From Dialister hominis (GTDB lineage: Bacteria; Bacillota; Negativicutes; Veillonellales; Dialisteraceae), in the NCBI RefSeq assembly GCF_007164725.1, contig NZ_AP019697.1, positions 974,001 to 1,038,000 of the forward strand: a DNA stretch of 64,000 nt, written 5' to 3'. Under the pieces are notes generated by a model. The model saw nothing but the letters and a program-made list of their open reading frames with translations, searched no databases and was not told the DNA's origin. The position numbers and the translations under genes were made by a program. Shown here one piece after another: positions 27,215 through 35,801 of this stretch; the first letter of the stretch is position 1; each line of letters opens with the position of its first letter.

Positions 27215-28252
27215 TTATTTAATAATATCATGTTCAATCATATATTCAGCAATCTGAAGAGTATTTAATGCAGCACCCTTACGGATCTGATCGCCAGATA
27301 CCCATAAGTTTATGCCATTTGGTGATACAAGGTCTTTTCTGATACGGCCGACAGCTACATCTGTTTTATCAGAGGTATCAAGCGGCATCGGATATTTCAT
27401 GTTCTCGACATCATCGACCAGTTCCGCGCCAGGGAAGTTCTTGATTGCTTCCTTAACAGCATCGACAGATAAAACATCTTCTGTCTCAATATAAATTGAT
27501 TCTGCATGGCTTCTTACAACTGGTACCCGGACGGCAGTAGGAGTAATTCCAATAGAATCGTCATGAAGAATTTTATGTGTCTCATTGACCATCTTCATCT
27601 CTTCCTTGGTGTAGTCATCATCAAGGAAAATATCGATCTGCGGAATTACGTTATAAGCAATCTGATAATGGATTGGAAGGCTGGCAGAAGGAAGAATCGT
27701 TGGTTCATAGTGTTCTCCTTTAGCAATAGCAGCCGTTTCGTTATATAACTCGTCTATACCTTCCTTGCCAGCACCGGAAACTGCCTGGTATGTGCTGACA
27801 ACAATGCGCTTAATGCGGGACAGGTCGTGAATCGGTTTCAGTGCCATAAGCATGATAATCGTTGAGCAGTTCGGGTTTGCTATGATTCCCTTATTCCAAA
27901 GTATGTCTTCCGGGTTTATTTCCGGAATTACCAGAGGAACTTCGGGATCCATTCTGAATGAGGAAGAATTATCGATAACCACTGCACCTCTTTTTACAGC
28001 TTCAGGTGCCAAAACCTTGCTGATGTTTCCACCGGCAAAAAGTGCAATGTCAACATCTTCAAAAGACTCCGGCTTTGCTTCTTCCACAACGTACTCTTTA
28101 CCACAGACAGAAATCTTTTTCCCTGCAGAACGTGCCGATGCCAATAATTTTAGAGAGCTGAATTTGAAATTTCTTTCTTCAAAAAGACGGATAAATTCCT
28201 GTCCGACAGCACCAGTGGCTCCTAAGACTGCGATTCTTGGATAGCGATTCAT
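27215..28252 (-). CDS. asd: Aspartate-semialdehyde dehydrogenase
   Basis: Reduces aspartyl phosphate to aspartate semialdehyde, the branch point for lysine/DAP and for homoserine (hom, thrB at 57-59 kb). About 345 residues. GATGAVGQEF binds NADP; the catalytic Cys is in NPNCSTI; the catalytic His lies in VVRSHAES. I start at the ATG giving MNRYPRIAV, which has GAGGTG seven bases upstream; the in-frame GTG at 28261 is part of that SD. Confidence 0.95.
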   Translation of the reverse strand: MNRYPRIAVLGATGAVGQEFIRLFEERNFKFSSLKLLASARSAGKKISVCGKEYVVEEAKPESFEDVDIALFAGGNISKVLAPEAVKRGAVVIDNSSSFRMDPEVPLVIPEINPEDILWNKGIIANPNCSTIIMLMALKPIHDLSRIKRIVVSTYQAVSGAGKEGIDELYNETAAIAKGEHYEPTILPSASLPIHYQIAYNVIPQIDIFLDDDYTKEEMKMVNETHKILHDDSIGITPTAVRVPVVRSHAESIYIETEDVLSVDAVKEAIKNFPGAELVDDVENMKYPMPLDTSDKTDVAVGRIRKDLVSPNGINLWVSGDQIRKGAALNTLQIAEYMIEHDIIK

Positions 28253-28265
28253 AAAATGCACCTCA

Positions 28266-29057
28266 TTATTCTAAATAATTTTCAAGCCCGTAAACAAAAC
28301 CATCTGTAGTCATGACCTTTCTGCAAGCCATCATAACTCCAGGCATAAAAGACTTTCTGTCTAATGAATCGTGTCTCAAGGTCAGAAGTTCCCCATATCC
28401 TCCAAAAAGAACCTCCTGATGAGCAACATATCCCGGAAGGCGGACAGAATGAATCGTAACACCTTTATACTTGCCGCCTCTTGCTCCGGGCAGGCTTTCC
28501 TTCGTTAAATCTTCTTCAGGTTCTTCAACCCTTGCATCTGCAATTTTTTCTGCAGTCAGTTTTGCCGTCCCTGATGGCGCATCATATTTTTTATTATGAT
28601 GCAGTTCAATGATTTCCACGTTGGGCATATATTTTGCCACTTCTGCAGATAATTTCATCAGCAGAACTGCCCCTAAGGAAAAATTAGGAGCGACCAGACC
28701 ATTTGCATGATGCCTGTCAGCAATATCAGAAAGGATGTCCCTCTGTTCAGCGGTCAGGCCTGTAGTCCCGATAATGATATTGACACCATTTTCCAGCACA
28801 AACTTTGCGTTATCAAATATAACCTTAGGGCTGGTAAAATCGACTACAACATCCGGTTTATTAACTGCAAATGCCTCTTGAAGCGAGGAAACAATTGTAA
28901 TTCCGTTTGCTCCCGTACCAACAATTTCGCCTAAATCATGTCCTGCTGTGCCTGGATCAACTGCACCGCATACATCAAGGTCATCTTCGCCCAGAATAGA
29001 ACGAACGACTTCGCTTCCCATTCTGCCACTTGCTCCATTTACCAATACATGAATCAT
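28266..29057 (-). CDS. dapB: 4-hydroxy-tetrahydrodipicolinate reductase
   Basis: Second enzyme of the DAP branch. About 263 residues from the ATG giving MIHVLVNGASGRMG, which has AGGAGGG upstream; starting at 29102 would add 15 atypical residues. NGASGRMG is the nucleotide site, ELHHNKKYDAPSGTA carries the catalytic His/Lys pair. First gene of dapB-asd-dapA. Confidence 0.95.
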   Translation of the reverse strand: MIHVLVNGASGRMGSEVVRSILGEDDLDVCGAVDPGTAGHDLGEIVGTGANGITIVSSLQEAFAVNKPDVVVDFTSPKVIFDNAKFVLENGVNIIIGTTGLTAEQRDILSDIADRHHANGLVAPNFSLGAVLLMKLSAEVAKYMPNVEIIELHHNKKYDAPSGTAKLTAEKIADARVEEPEEDLTKESLPGARGGKYKGVTIHSVRLPGYVAHQEVLFGGYGELLTLRHDSLDRKSFMPGVMMACRKVMTTDGFVYGLENYLE

Positions 29058-29144
29058 TAAGATTCCCTCCTTCAGATAACCCATTGACTTATGCACAAGC
29101 ATTTAATGCCTTTTGGGGATAGTCTTATAACATTGATTGAAACT

Positions 29145-29173
29145 ATCGTAGTATAAAAATCAAAAAGCGTCAA
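29145..29173 (-). promoter_or_regulatory. Promoter for dapB-asd-dapA
   Basis: Minus strand: -35 TTGACG (29168-29173), 17-base spacer, -10 TACGAT (29145-29150). The transcript leader before dapB is only about 80 bases. I found no lysine-riboswitch elements in it. Confidence 0.7.
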
Positions 29174-29271
29174 TATCCTATTTCAATTATTTAAGTGACT
29201 CCTATAGTAATCTGGCTAAGGCAGATCAGATCGTTATCCAGTCCTATAGACTGAATAAATTTCATATGCAC

Positions 29272-29310
29272 AAAAAAGGATTCCTGATAAAATATCAGAA
29301 ATCCTTTTTA
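29272..29310 (-). terminator. Intrinsic terminator after rpmA
   Basis: Minus-strand hairpin AAAAAGGATT-CTGATA ... TATCAG-AATCCTTTTTT with an internal mismatch. It ends the rplU-prp-rpmA transcript. Confidence 0.85.
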
Positions 29311-29337
29311 TTTAGGAATGAAATATCATTCCAGATT

Positions 29338-29622
29338 TTATTCACCTACAGGATAAACACTTACCTGTCTCTTGTCTCTGCCAAGACGTTCGAATGCAAC
29401 TCTGCCTTCTGCAACTGCAAACAGAGTATCATCCTTGCCGATCTTAACATTCAGACCCGGATGCAGATGTGTGCCTCTCTGTCTTACGATGATATTGCCT
29501 GGTTTAGCAATCTGACCAGCATGCATCTTTGTTCCCAGACGCTGTGCGTTGGAATCGCGGCCGTTCTTTGTGCTGGATACACCTTTTTTATGAGCGAATA
29601 ACTGAAGATCAAATAATAACAT
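29338..29622 (-). CDS. rpmA: Ribosomal protein L27 with Prp-cleavable N-terminus
   Basis: 50S protein near the peptidyl-transferase centre. I start at the ATG giving [15 protein letters not shown] (94 residues) because GGGG lies eight bases upstream and other Firmicutes L27 start the same way; a GTG three codons earlier is an alternative. The N-terminal LLFDLQLF is the extension that Prp removes, exposing AHKKG. The prp gene is immediately upstream, which supports processing in this organism. Confidence 0.94.
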   Translation of the reverse strand: MLLFDLQLFAHKKGVSSTKNGRDSNAQRLGTKMHAGQIAKPGNIIVRQRGTHLHPGLNVKIGKDDTLFAVAEGRVAFERLGRDKRQVSVYPVGE

Positions 29623-29627
29623 AGAAT

Positions 29628-29954
29628 TCACCCCTCTTTACTTTCCAGTTTTAGTTTGTCGGGATACATAGTTTGAATGATTTCCAAACCATGCTGCAAA
29701 GTCTTCATCAGTGCCTGCGTCTCATTATCCCTGTATGAAACGAGGGATACATTTAAGAACCCGCTCTCTGAATGAAAACTTCCCTCTTTATGAAGTACAT
29801 CTTGAAGTCCAGATGCAATTGTCAGTGTTATAGATGAGATAGCTGCGCAGACAAGATCGTATTCACTATCGTCTGTATATCCATCGGCATGGCCTGATAC
29901 ATCAAACTTGTGATAGAACCCATCTGTGTCCAAATACATCCTTGCTGTAACCAA
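29628..29954 (-). CDS. prp: Ribosomal-processing cysteine protease Prp
   Basis: Cleaves the L27 N-terminal extension. 108 residues of the YsxB family, with the catalytic His in SGHADG (about 20-25) and catalytic Cys in LVCAAISSI (about 34-42). It sits between rplU and rpmA, the conserved position in bacteria with extended L27, and begins one base after the rplU stop. Confidence 0.92.
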   Translation of the reverse strand: MVTARMYLDTDGFYHKFDVSGHADGYTDDSEYDLVCAAISSITLTIASGLQDVLHKEGSFHSESGFLNVSLVSYRDNETQALMKTLQHGLEIIQTMYPDKLKLESKEG

Positions 29955-30263
29955 TTAGCCCTCGATTTTCTTAATCTGAACTTTTGTAAATGGCTGACGA
30001 TGACCCTGACGACGACGATAGTTGGATTTAGCTTTATACTTGAAAATGCGGATCTTTGCTTCTTTGCCCTGTTCAAGAACAACGCCAACAACCTTAGCAC
30101 CTTCAACGTTTGGCTTGCCAATCTTTACGTCTTCACCGGATACCAGAAGAACGTCATCAAATGTTACTTCGTCGCCCTGTTCAGCGATCAGTTTTTCAAC
30201 ACTGATTACTTTTCCTTCTTCAACCTGATACTGTTTTCCACCTGTTTTGATAATTGCGTACAT
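29955..30263 (-). CDS. rplU: Ribosomal protein L21
   Basis: 50S protein. 102 residues, normal length. [17 protein letters not shown] and the C-terminal [18 protein letters not shown] block are diagnostic. SD GGGAGGTG. It heads rplU-prp-rpmA behind a near-consensus promoter and a structured leader. Confidence 0.97.
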   Translation of the reverse strand: MYAIIKTGGKQYQVEEGKVISVEKLIAEQGDEVTFDDVLLVSGEDVKIGKPNVEGAKVVGVVLEQGKEAKIRIFKYKAKSNYRRRQGHRQPFTKVQIKKIEG

Positions 30264-30364
30264 ATGTGCACCTCCCTCTACTATACTCGCCGATTCAGGT
30301 AGCTGTCCTGCAGCATTTTAATACCCTTCTCGTGCGGTTGCGTCATGGCACCTAGTACAATGAC
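30264..30364 (-). ncRNA. Putative L21 leader RNA
   Basis: The roughly 100-base leader between the rplU promoter and SD has small stems visible on the minus strand (GTGC/GCAC at 30332-30351, CAGG/CCTG at 30296-30310) and the motif GCACGAGAAGGGT. Position suggests an autoregulatory L21 leader; I could not test it against the Rfam model. Confidence 0.45.
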
Positions 30365-30370
30365 TTTACT

Positions 30371-30399
30371 ATTATACCTTCTGTCTTCATGAAAGTCAA
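30371..30399 (-). promoter_or_regulatory. Near-consensus promoter for rplU-prp-rpmA
   Basis: Minus strand: -35 TTGACT (30394-30399), 17-base spacer, perfect -10 TATAAT (30371-30376). One of the strongest promoter matches in the window. Confidence 0.85.
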
Positions 30400-30410
30400 A
30401 GACTTTTTCA

Positions 30411-30436
30411 TTTCAAAGACAAATTTCAAAGACAAA
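30411..30436. repeat. 13-bp perfect tandem repeat after nadK
   Basis: TTTCAAAGACAAA occurs twice in direct tandem (30411-30423, 30424-30436) with a degenerate third start. It fills the space between the nadK stop and the rplU promoter. Confidence 0.8.
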
Positions 30437-30439
30437 TTT

Positions 30440-31312
30440 TCAATTGCACATTTTCCGTATGAGTTTTTTCGTAATACTGCTGAAAAATTCCTGCCCTTCA
30501 AATCTGACAAAACGGATAGGCTTGGAAATTCCGCGGACACGAAGTATATCAGAATGCGGGAAATCAAATGACATAGTACCATCAAGTGAAAGCTGGAGCG
30601 TATTTTCTCTTTCAGGAACCGTAATTTTTACTATATCGGTATCATTCAAGACCATGGAATATCTTTGCAAAGTATGTGCACAGATCGGTACTACTGTCAT
30701 TCTGGTATCCGAAGGTCCCAGCACCGGTCCCCCGCAGGATAATGAATAACCGGTCGTACCAGTCGGCGAAGATACAATCAATCCATCGGATGCGTATTCC
30801 TGAATGAAATGATCATTAATTGAAAGCTGTACCCTGACCAGCTGTCCTATTTTATTATGGCCGATAACAACATCGTTTAAAACGTCTGGCAGTATCTCTT
30901 TCTCTCCATTTGCATGCTCTATTTCAGAATGCAGGAAAAGTCTGGATTCCTTCAGGTACTCTCCTTCAAGAATAAGTTTAATCCTTTCCTTCATATCATC
31001 GGTAGTGATGCTGTTTAAGAAGCCCAGATCTCCCAGGTGGATGCCTGCTATCAAAGTATCATAATCAGAAAAAGTTCTTGCGGCGCCAAGAAAAGATCCG
31101 TCACCACCGACAGAGAGAATGCAGTCCGCATGCGCAAGCTCTTCAATAGATACATAGGACTCGCCAAGGTCAAGGCCTAAGTTTTCTATTTTATGTTTCA
31201 TCGAAACCAAAAATTTATATGGAGTCCCTAAATCATCTAATATAGAAATCAATCGCTGAAGAACCAGATTGATTCCTTCTTTTTCAAGATTCGGAAAAAT
31301 GCCAAATATCAT
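30440..31312 (-). CDS. nadK: NAD kinase
   Basis: Phosphorylates NAD to NADP. 290 residues. GGDGSFLGAAR is the signature motif; IAGIHLGDLGFL, NDVVIGH and SSPTGTTGYSLSCGGP are conserved active-site blocks. Its start overlaps the tlyA stop by four bases. Order ispA-tlyA-nadK is a familiar Firmicutes arrangement; argR and recN, often next, are absent here. Confidence 0.95.
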   Translation of the reverse strand: MIFGIFPNLEKEGINLVLQRLISILDDLGTPYKFLVSMKHKIENLGLDLGESYVSIEELAHADCILSVGGDGSFLGAARTFSDYDTLIAGIHLGDLGFLNSITTDDMKERIKLILEGEYLKESRLFLHSEIEHANGEKEILPDVLNDVVIGHNKIGQLVRVQLSINDHFIQEYASDGLIVSSPTGTTGYSLSCGGPVLGPSDTRMTVVPICAHTLQRYSMVLNDTDIVKITVPERENTLQLSLDGTMSFDFPHSDILRVRGISKPIRFVRFEGQEFFSSITKKLIRKMCN

Positions 31313-32139
31313 ACTTGCCCCTTTAAAAGATTATTATGTGCTTCTTCCACAACAGCATTAATATCTTCATCATTAATAAGAACTTGCGGAATACTGCTTC
31401 GAAGGTACGTCAGGAACTCAATATTCCCCGATCCGCCCTTAATGGGCGAATAAGTCAGTCCCCAGCAGAAATATCCGGATTCTTCAAATGTTTTTAATGT
31501 GTCACGAATAACTTCTTTGTGGACTTCGGGATCTCTTACAATACCACCCTTGCCAACTTTCTCCCGGCCTACCTCAAACTGAGGCTTTATAAGAGCAGCA
31601 ATGGATCCGTCAGGTTTCAGAATGGATTTAACAGCTGGAATAATCTTTGTCACTGATATGAAAGAAATATCTGTACATACAAAATCAACGGGTTCCCCTA
31701 ACGTTTCCAGGGTCACAAGTTTAATATTTGTTTTCTCCATATTAATGACTCTCTGATCTGTTCGAAGTTTCCAGTCGAGCTGATTGGTTCCAACATCAAT
31801 AGCATATACCTTTACCGCGCCATTTTGCAAGGCGCAGTCAGTAAAGCCTCCCGTAGAGGCTCCGATATCAGCCACAACTTTGCCATTCAGGTCAATTTTG
31901 AAGAATTTCAGTGCTTTCTCGAGTTTGTATCCGCCTCTGCCCACATATGGCATTATATGCCCTTTTATCCTGATTTCAGCATTCGAAGGAACTTTTGTCC
32001 CCGCTTTATCAACAGGCACATTATTGACCAAAATTATGCCTTCCATAATATGCCGTTTTGCATTTTCCCGGCTGTTAAAGAAGCCCTGCTCCACTAAGAG
32101 AACATCCAGTCTCTCTTTTTTTACCTTTGGATTCGCCAC
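31309..32139 (-). CDS. tlyA: TlyA-family rRNA 2'-O-methyltransferase
   Basis: 276 residues: N-terminal S4 RNA-binding domain (RLDVLLVEQGFFNSRENAKR) followed by an FtsJ/RrmJ-type methyltransferase (DIGASTGGFTDCAL binds SAM; DISFIS and IKPQFE follow). Known TlyA enzymes 2'-O-methylate rRNA cytidines; the name hemolysin is historical. Initiator GTG at 32139 with GGGAGGAG upstream. Confidence 0.88.
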   Translation of the reverse strand: MANPKVKKERLDVLLVEQGFFNSRENAKRHIMEGIILVNNVPVDKAGTKVPSNAEIRIKGHIMPYVGRGGYKLEKALKFFKIDLNGKVVADIGASTGGFTDCALQNGAVKVYAIDVGTNQLDWKLRTDQRVINMEKTNIKLVTLETLGEPVDFVCTDISFISVTKIIPAVKSILKPDGSIAALIKPQFEVGREKVGKGGIVRDPEVHKEVIRDTLKTFEESGYFCWGLTYSPIKGGSGNIEFLTYLRSSIPQVLINDEDINAVVEEAHNNLLKGQV

Positions 32140-32160
32140 TGCTGCTCCTCCCGTTTCTAA

Positions 32161-33030
32161 TTAATTCGCTCTGGCTAAAACATAATCCGCAAGATCGTTT
32201 AACCGCTCAAACGACGATCCCAGTTTTGATATGGCAGCCTTGGCCCTTCTATTTTCAGCATTTGCCAATTCCTGGGCTTTTCCTTCTCCCAGAATTGTAA
32301 CATATGTAGACTTTAAGCTCTTTTCATCCTGCCCTGGCAGCTTGCCCATTTCCTTTAAACTTCCATGTACATCCAGAAGGTCATCTGTAATCTGAAAGAG
32401 CAGGCCTAAATGAACTGCGAACTCATGCAAGGATTTTTGCATCTCTTCATCGCATTTTGCAATTAAGGCTGCCATATCGATAGGTGCACAGATCAGGCAT
32501 CCTGTCTTTAATGAATCCATCTTCCTTAATTCGGGAAGACTGCTGGAGTGGCCTTCAGAAATGATATCAAGCGCCTGCCCACCGACCATTCCGTCCGGAC
32601 CTGCAGCTTTTGCTAAAATTGAGATCAGATAGCATCTCGTATCAGGAGAAATATTTTCCTGATTGGATATCAATTCAAAAGCATATGTCAGAAGACCGTC
32701 ACCTGCCATAGTTGCCATACCCGGACCAAAAATTTTATGATTTGTCAGTTTTCCCCTGCGATAATCATCATTATCCATGGCAGGAAGGTCATCATGGATA
32801 AGGGAATATGTATGGATACATTCTATAGCACAGGCAACCTTCATATAGGACCTTGCCTCTAAGCCGAATATTTCTAGAAGCATCAGGAACAAAGCAGGCC
32901 TTAAGCGCTTTCCTCCTGCAAGGAGACTGTAATTCATGGACTTATACAATTCTGAACCATTATCAGCAAGCAGATTCGCCAGCTCCTTGTCAATGTCCGC
33001 TTTCTTTTCGTTTAATAAGCTGCCAATCAT
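32161..33030 (-). CDS. ispA: Farnesyl/geranyl diphosphate synthase
   Basis: Isoprenoid chain elongation for undecaprenyl and quinone precursors. 289 residues. First Asp-rich motif DDLPAMDND (about 80-88) and second DDLLD (about 217-221), plus GGKRLRP. Short-chain length is inferred from family resemblance to IspA. xseA/xseB, often upstream, are absent. Confidence 0.93.
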   Translation of the reverse strand: MIGSLLNEKKADIDKELANLLADNGSELYKSMNYSLLAGGKRLRPALFLMLLEIFGLEARSYMKVACAIECIHTYSLIHDDLPAMDNDDYRRGKLTNHKIFGPGMATMAGDGLLTYAFELISNQENISPDTRCYLISILAKAAGPDGMVGGQALDIISEGHSSSLPELRKMDSLKTGCLICAPIDMAALIAKCDEEMQKSLHEFAVHLGLLFQITDDLLDVHGSLKEMGKLPGQDEKSLKSTYVTILGEGKAQELANAENRRAKAAISKLGSSFERLNDLADYVLARAN

Positions 33031-33097
33031 TTAAATCCCCCTTTGCCATACCCCATATTTTATAATCAAATTTAAACAAATCAGAAAAACAGCATCT

Positions 33098-33103
33098 ATT
33101 ATA
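33098..33103 (-). promoter_or_regulatory. Putative -10 of the ispA promoter
   Basis: Perfect TATAAT on the minus strand about 65 bases upstream of ispA; the matching -35 region (ATTTGA at 17-base spacing) is weak. Confidence 0.45.
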
Positions 33104-33153
33104 GACAGGTGTCATTTAGTTCAAATGGCCTACAATATTAAACCATCTGATGA

Positions 33154-34101
33154 TCAATATCGGGAAGAATAATTCATAAATGCGCCGAACGCGTTGCCTG
33201 AAGCATTATCACTGCTGTACTTGGGCGATGCAAAATAGGGTTTTAACATTTTTTCTCTGCAAATATCATTAACCAGGCCTTTTAAATAGAGATTTGACAT
33301 GACACCGCCAATAGATACGAAAGGGGTCCCCTTTTCAAAAGGATAATTCAGGAGTTCTTTTTCCAAAGAATCACCAATATGACATAAAAGCCCTTTTGCT
33401 ATATCCGCCTTATTATATTGATTACCCTCAATATCATGCAGGCATTGATTTTCCTAACCCGAAAAACTAAAAGCATTCAGAATTTTAGTCATAGGCAAAA
33501 CATAATTCTTGTCTTTTCCTTCCATGGCAAGTATTTCCAAATGCTTCCCCGCGGGAAACGGCAGCCCCAGAGCAACTCCGATCCGGTCGATCAGCTGCCC
33601 GGCGGTAATATCTCTTGTCGTGATAAGCTCTTGTATTTCAATCTTGTTTTGTTTCCAGGCACAACGCAGTACATCCTGAGTACCACCAGAAAGATGCATC
33701 AAATAAAAATCTTTTCCCCATAACTCGGGTGCCTCCCTGATTGCAGAAAGAGCATGATTTTCTTGATGACTGAATTGATACATCGGGATATGAACTGCCG
33801 CAGATAGTGAGTCTGCCAATCCTTTTCCAACAAGAAAAGCGGGCATAAATGAATCTGCCCGCCTCCTTGGGAATGAAGAAACTCCGATGACAGATACATC
33901 TCCTAAGGATGGAGATATTCTCTGCATCAATACCGGTAAATTTCTAACATGCTGATAGACCATATTGGACTGAGACAGTCCACGGCCTCCCATCTTAACT
34001 TTAAGGATAATTCTCTCTTCACAAATCAAGCCTTTTTCTGAATCATAAACAGCAAGCGAGGTAGTATAACAACTTGTGTCAATACCAAGAAACTTACTCA
34101 T
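33154..34101 (-). pseudogene. Kae1/TsaD-like gene interrupted by one in-frame TAG
   Basis: Reads as a single 315-residue frame of the Kae1-like (O-sialoglycoprotein endopeptidase/TsaD paralogue) family, except for a TAG codon at 33454-33456 after residue 215. The N-part has LGIDTSCYTTSLAVYD and the metal motif HQENH; the C-part has VSIGGVMSN and the third-ligand region KYSSDNASGNAFGA. The break falls in SFSG-stop-ENQ, where relatives have SFSGLENQ-like sequence, so a Leu TTG-to-TAG change is likely. No frameshift. It overlaps the nusB stop by one base. Both halves otherwise look conserved, so the lesion is recent or the codon is suppressed. Confidence 0.85.
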
Positions 34102-34490
34102 TATTTCTCCTTCAATGCCTGATCCAGCAAGCCGTTAATGAAACGGTAAGAATTTTCACCACCATAGATCTTGGCAAGTTCAACAGCCTGATTGATAATC
34201 ATGTTCCGTTTATCCGGTGCGCCGAATTTAAGGTATTCAGCAATTGCCGTTCTAAGAATATTCTTATCGACTACATTTAACTGCTTCATTGACCAATTGA
34301 TGAGATGGCTTTCAATCATGTGATCAATCAATTCAGAATGACTCTGGTATTCTTCGACCACTGCTAAAGCGTACTCCATATCAGCTTCGGATAAATCAGA
34401 AGTTTCACCACTGATATTTTCACTTTCGGGATTCAGTTCTTTAGAATACAAAACTTTCAAAGCATACTCTATTGCATCTTTATTGCCCAT
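34101..34490 (-). CDS. nusB: Transcription antitermination factor NusB
   Basis: Part of the rRNA antitermination complex with NusE. About 129 residues from the ATG giving MGNKDAIEYALKVLY, with AGAGG six bases upstream; an in-frame TTG at 34505 is the less likely start. The helical core ends NQAVELAKIYGGENSYRFINGLLD, the diagnostic NusB block. The N-terminal half is more divergent than usual. Confidence 0.88.
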   Translation of the reverse strand: MGNKDAIEYALKVLYSKELNPESENISGETSDLSEADMEYALAVVEEYQSHSELIDHMIESHLINWSMKQLNVVDKNILRTAIAEYLKFGAPDKRNMIINQAVELAKIYGGENSYRFINGLLDQALKEK

Positions 34491-34501
34491 TGCAACCTCT
34501 T

Positions 34502-34849
34502 TCAATCAACTATTTCAGTGATAGTAATATCAATTCCATAAATCATTTCCTCCGTGCAGGAGGCTAAGACATCTTTCACAGCAGCCTGTATACGTTGAGC
34601 GGTTTGATTGACTTTACAGCCTGAATGCAGAGATAAGGAGATAGCAACTTCTATTCCCTTTTTGCCATTTCTCCGGATCAACAAGCCCTTATGGCCTTTA
34701 AGACCGAAGGCCTGGCCGATTCCCTGCATCAAATAGGAAAATCCCTCAGCAGTGAAAGCGGCAACTTCAGGAAATGAAAGTACTTTCTCTTCGATTCTTC
34801 TATAAACCTCTTCTTCAGGAACAATAGAAACAGAATCTTCTTCTGACAT
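34502..34849 (-). CDS. Asp23/Gls24-family protein (second copy)
   Basis: Envelope-stress-related family of unknown biochemistry. About 115 residues from the ATG giving MSEEDSVSIV. The core resembles Asp23 (KVLSFPEVAAFTAEG, a beta segment IEVAISLSLHSGCKV, then AAVKDVL). It follows directly on the first Asp23 gene and precedes nusB. More divergent than its neighbour; the function is not inferred. Confidence 0.7.
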   Translation of the reverse strand: MSEEDSVSIVPEEEVYRRIEEKVLSFPEVAAFTAEGFSYLMQGIGQAFGLKGHKGLLIRRNGKKGIEVAISLSLHSGCKVNQTAQRIQAAVKDVLASCTEEMIYGIDITITEIVD

Positions 34850-34850
34850 T

Positions 34851-35210
34851 TTATCGCTCCTTATCAAACACAACCTTTTGAACGTTAACGTTGACCGCAG
34901 TTACTCTAATCCCGGCAGAATCCAATATTTCTTCCTTAACAATTTCTTGAAGATTAAGAGCAATAGCAGGAATCCGGTCTCCATGATAAACAGCAACGTA
35001 TAAATCAACCACTATACTCTTATTATCACTGGAAACACGAATTCCACGAGTTTCTTCATCATTGATGACAGATGAAATTGCATGAGAAAAACGATCATCC
35101 ATCGCATAAATTCCCTTAACATGCAGCGTAGCCGCCTGTGCAATACTGGCGATGACCTGATCTGAAATTCTAATCGTGCCTAACGAATTCTTTATCTCTG
35201 CAGTTTCCAT
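34851..35210 (-). CDS. Asp23/Gls24-family envelope stress protein
   Basis: 119 residues with the classic family pattern: GTIRISDQVIASIAQAAT, HVKGIYAMD, DLYVAVYHGDRIPAIALNLQ, then VTAVNVNVQKVVFD. In Firmicutes such proteins sit at the membrane and respond to cell-envelope stress. Located between efp and nusB, as often seen. Confidence 0.85.
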   Translation of the reverse strand: METAEIKNSLGTIRISDQVIASIAQAATLHVKGIYAMDDRFSHAISSVINDEETRGIRVSSDNKSIVVDLYVAVYHGDRIPAIALNLQEIVKEEILDSAGIRVTAVNVNVQKVVFDKER

Positions 35211-35225
35211 GTTAGTCTAAACAAC

Positions 35226-35786
35226 TCACTTTACACGTTCGATATATGCGCCTGTACGTGTATCAATACGGAGCATTTCACCTTCGTTGATAAAGAGCGG
35301 TACAGAAACAATATATCCTGTTTCCATTTTTGCCGGCTTGGAACCGCCGGTTGCTGTATCGCCGCGGATGCCTGGTTCTGTTTCAACGACCTTGAGTTCA
35401 ACAGAGTTCGGAATATCGACGCCGATGATGCTGCCGTTGAAGAACATAACAGTGCATTCCATTTCTTCTTTAAGGAAGTTGATCTTGTCGCCCAGCTGAT
35501 CTTTGTTCAGCATAATCTGTTCATATGTTTCGGTATCCATGAAGCAGTAGGAACCGTCAGCTTCATATAAATACTGCATCGGCTTGCGTTCTACCTGAGC
35601 ATTCTGCAGTTTGATGCCGGCATTAAATTTACGTTCAACAACAGATCCTGTCTGCAGATTTTTCAATTTGGCACGAACGAATGCAGCACCCTTGCCTGGT
35701 TTTACATGCTGGAATTCCACACACTGCCAAACCATTCCGTCAAGTTCTACTGTTATGCCTGGACGAAGATCATTACTAGAAATCAT
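35226..35786 (-). CDS. efp: Elongation factor P
   Basis: Rescues ribosomes stalled at polyproline. 186 residues. The tip loop reads [15 protein letters not shown] with a lysine at the modification site; the C-terminus [17 protein letters not shown] is conserved. SD AGGAGG. No EpmA/EpmB-type modifying genes are in the window. It lies directly after the peptidase gene, a common Firmicutes pairing. Confidence 0.96.
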   Translation of the reverse strand: MISSNDLRPGITVELDGMVWQCVEFQHVKPGKGAAFVRAKLKNLQTGSVVERKFNAGIKLQNAQVERKPMQYLYEADGSYCFMDTETYEQIMLNKDQLGDKINFLKEEMECTVMFFNGSIIGVDIPNSVELKVVETEPGIRGDTATGGSKPAKMETGYIVSVPLFINEGEMLRIDTRTGAYIERVK

Positions 35787-35801
35787 TTACTTTTCCTCCT
35801 A

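Noticed and set aside
29058-29337. Possible lysine riboswitch upstream of dapB
   Set aside because: The promoter leaves only about 80 bases of leader, and none of the conserved lysine-box elements were seen.
33366-33454. Frameshift or two separate genes in the Kae1-like region
   Set aside because: The two open segments are in the same frame (the distance is a multiple of three), and the sequence between them reads as continuous protein apart from the TAG.
33454-33456. TAG as a pyrrolysine codon
   Set aside because: There is no pyrrolysine gene in the window and the position aligns with a Leu in relatives; a TTG-to-TAG mutation is simpler.
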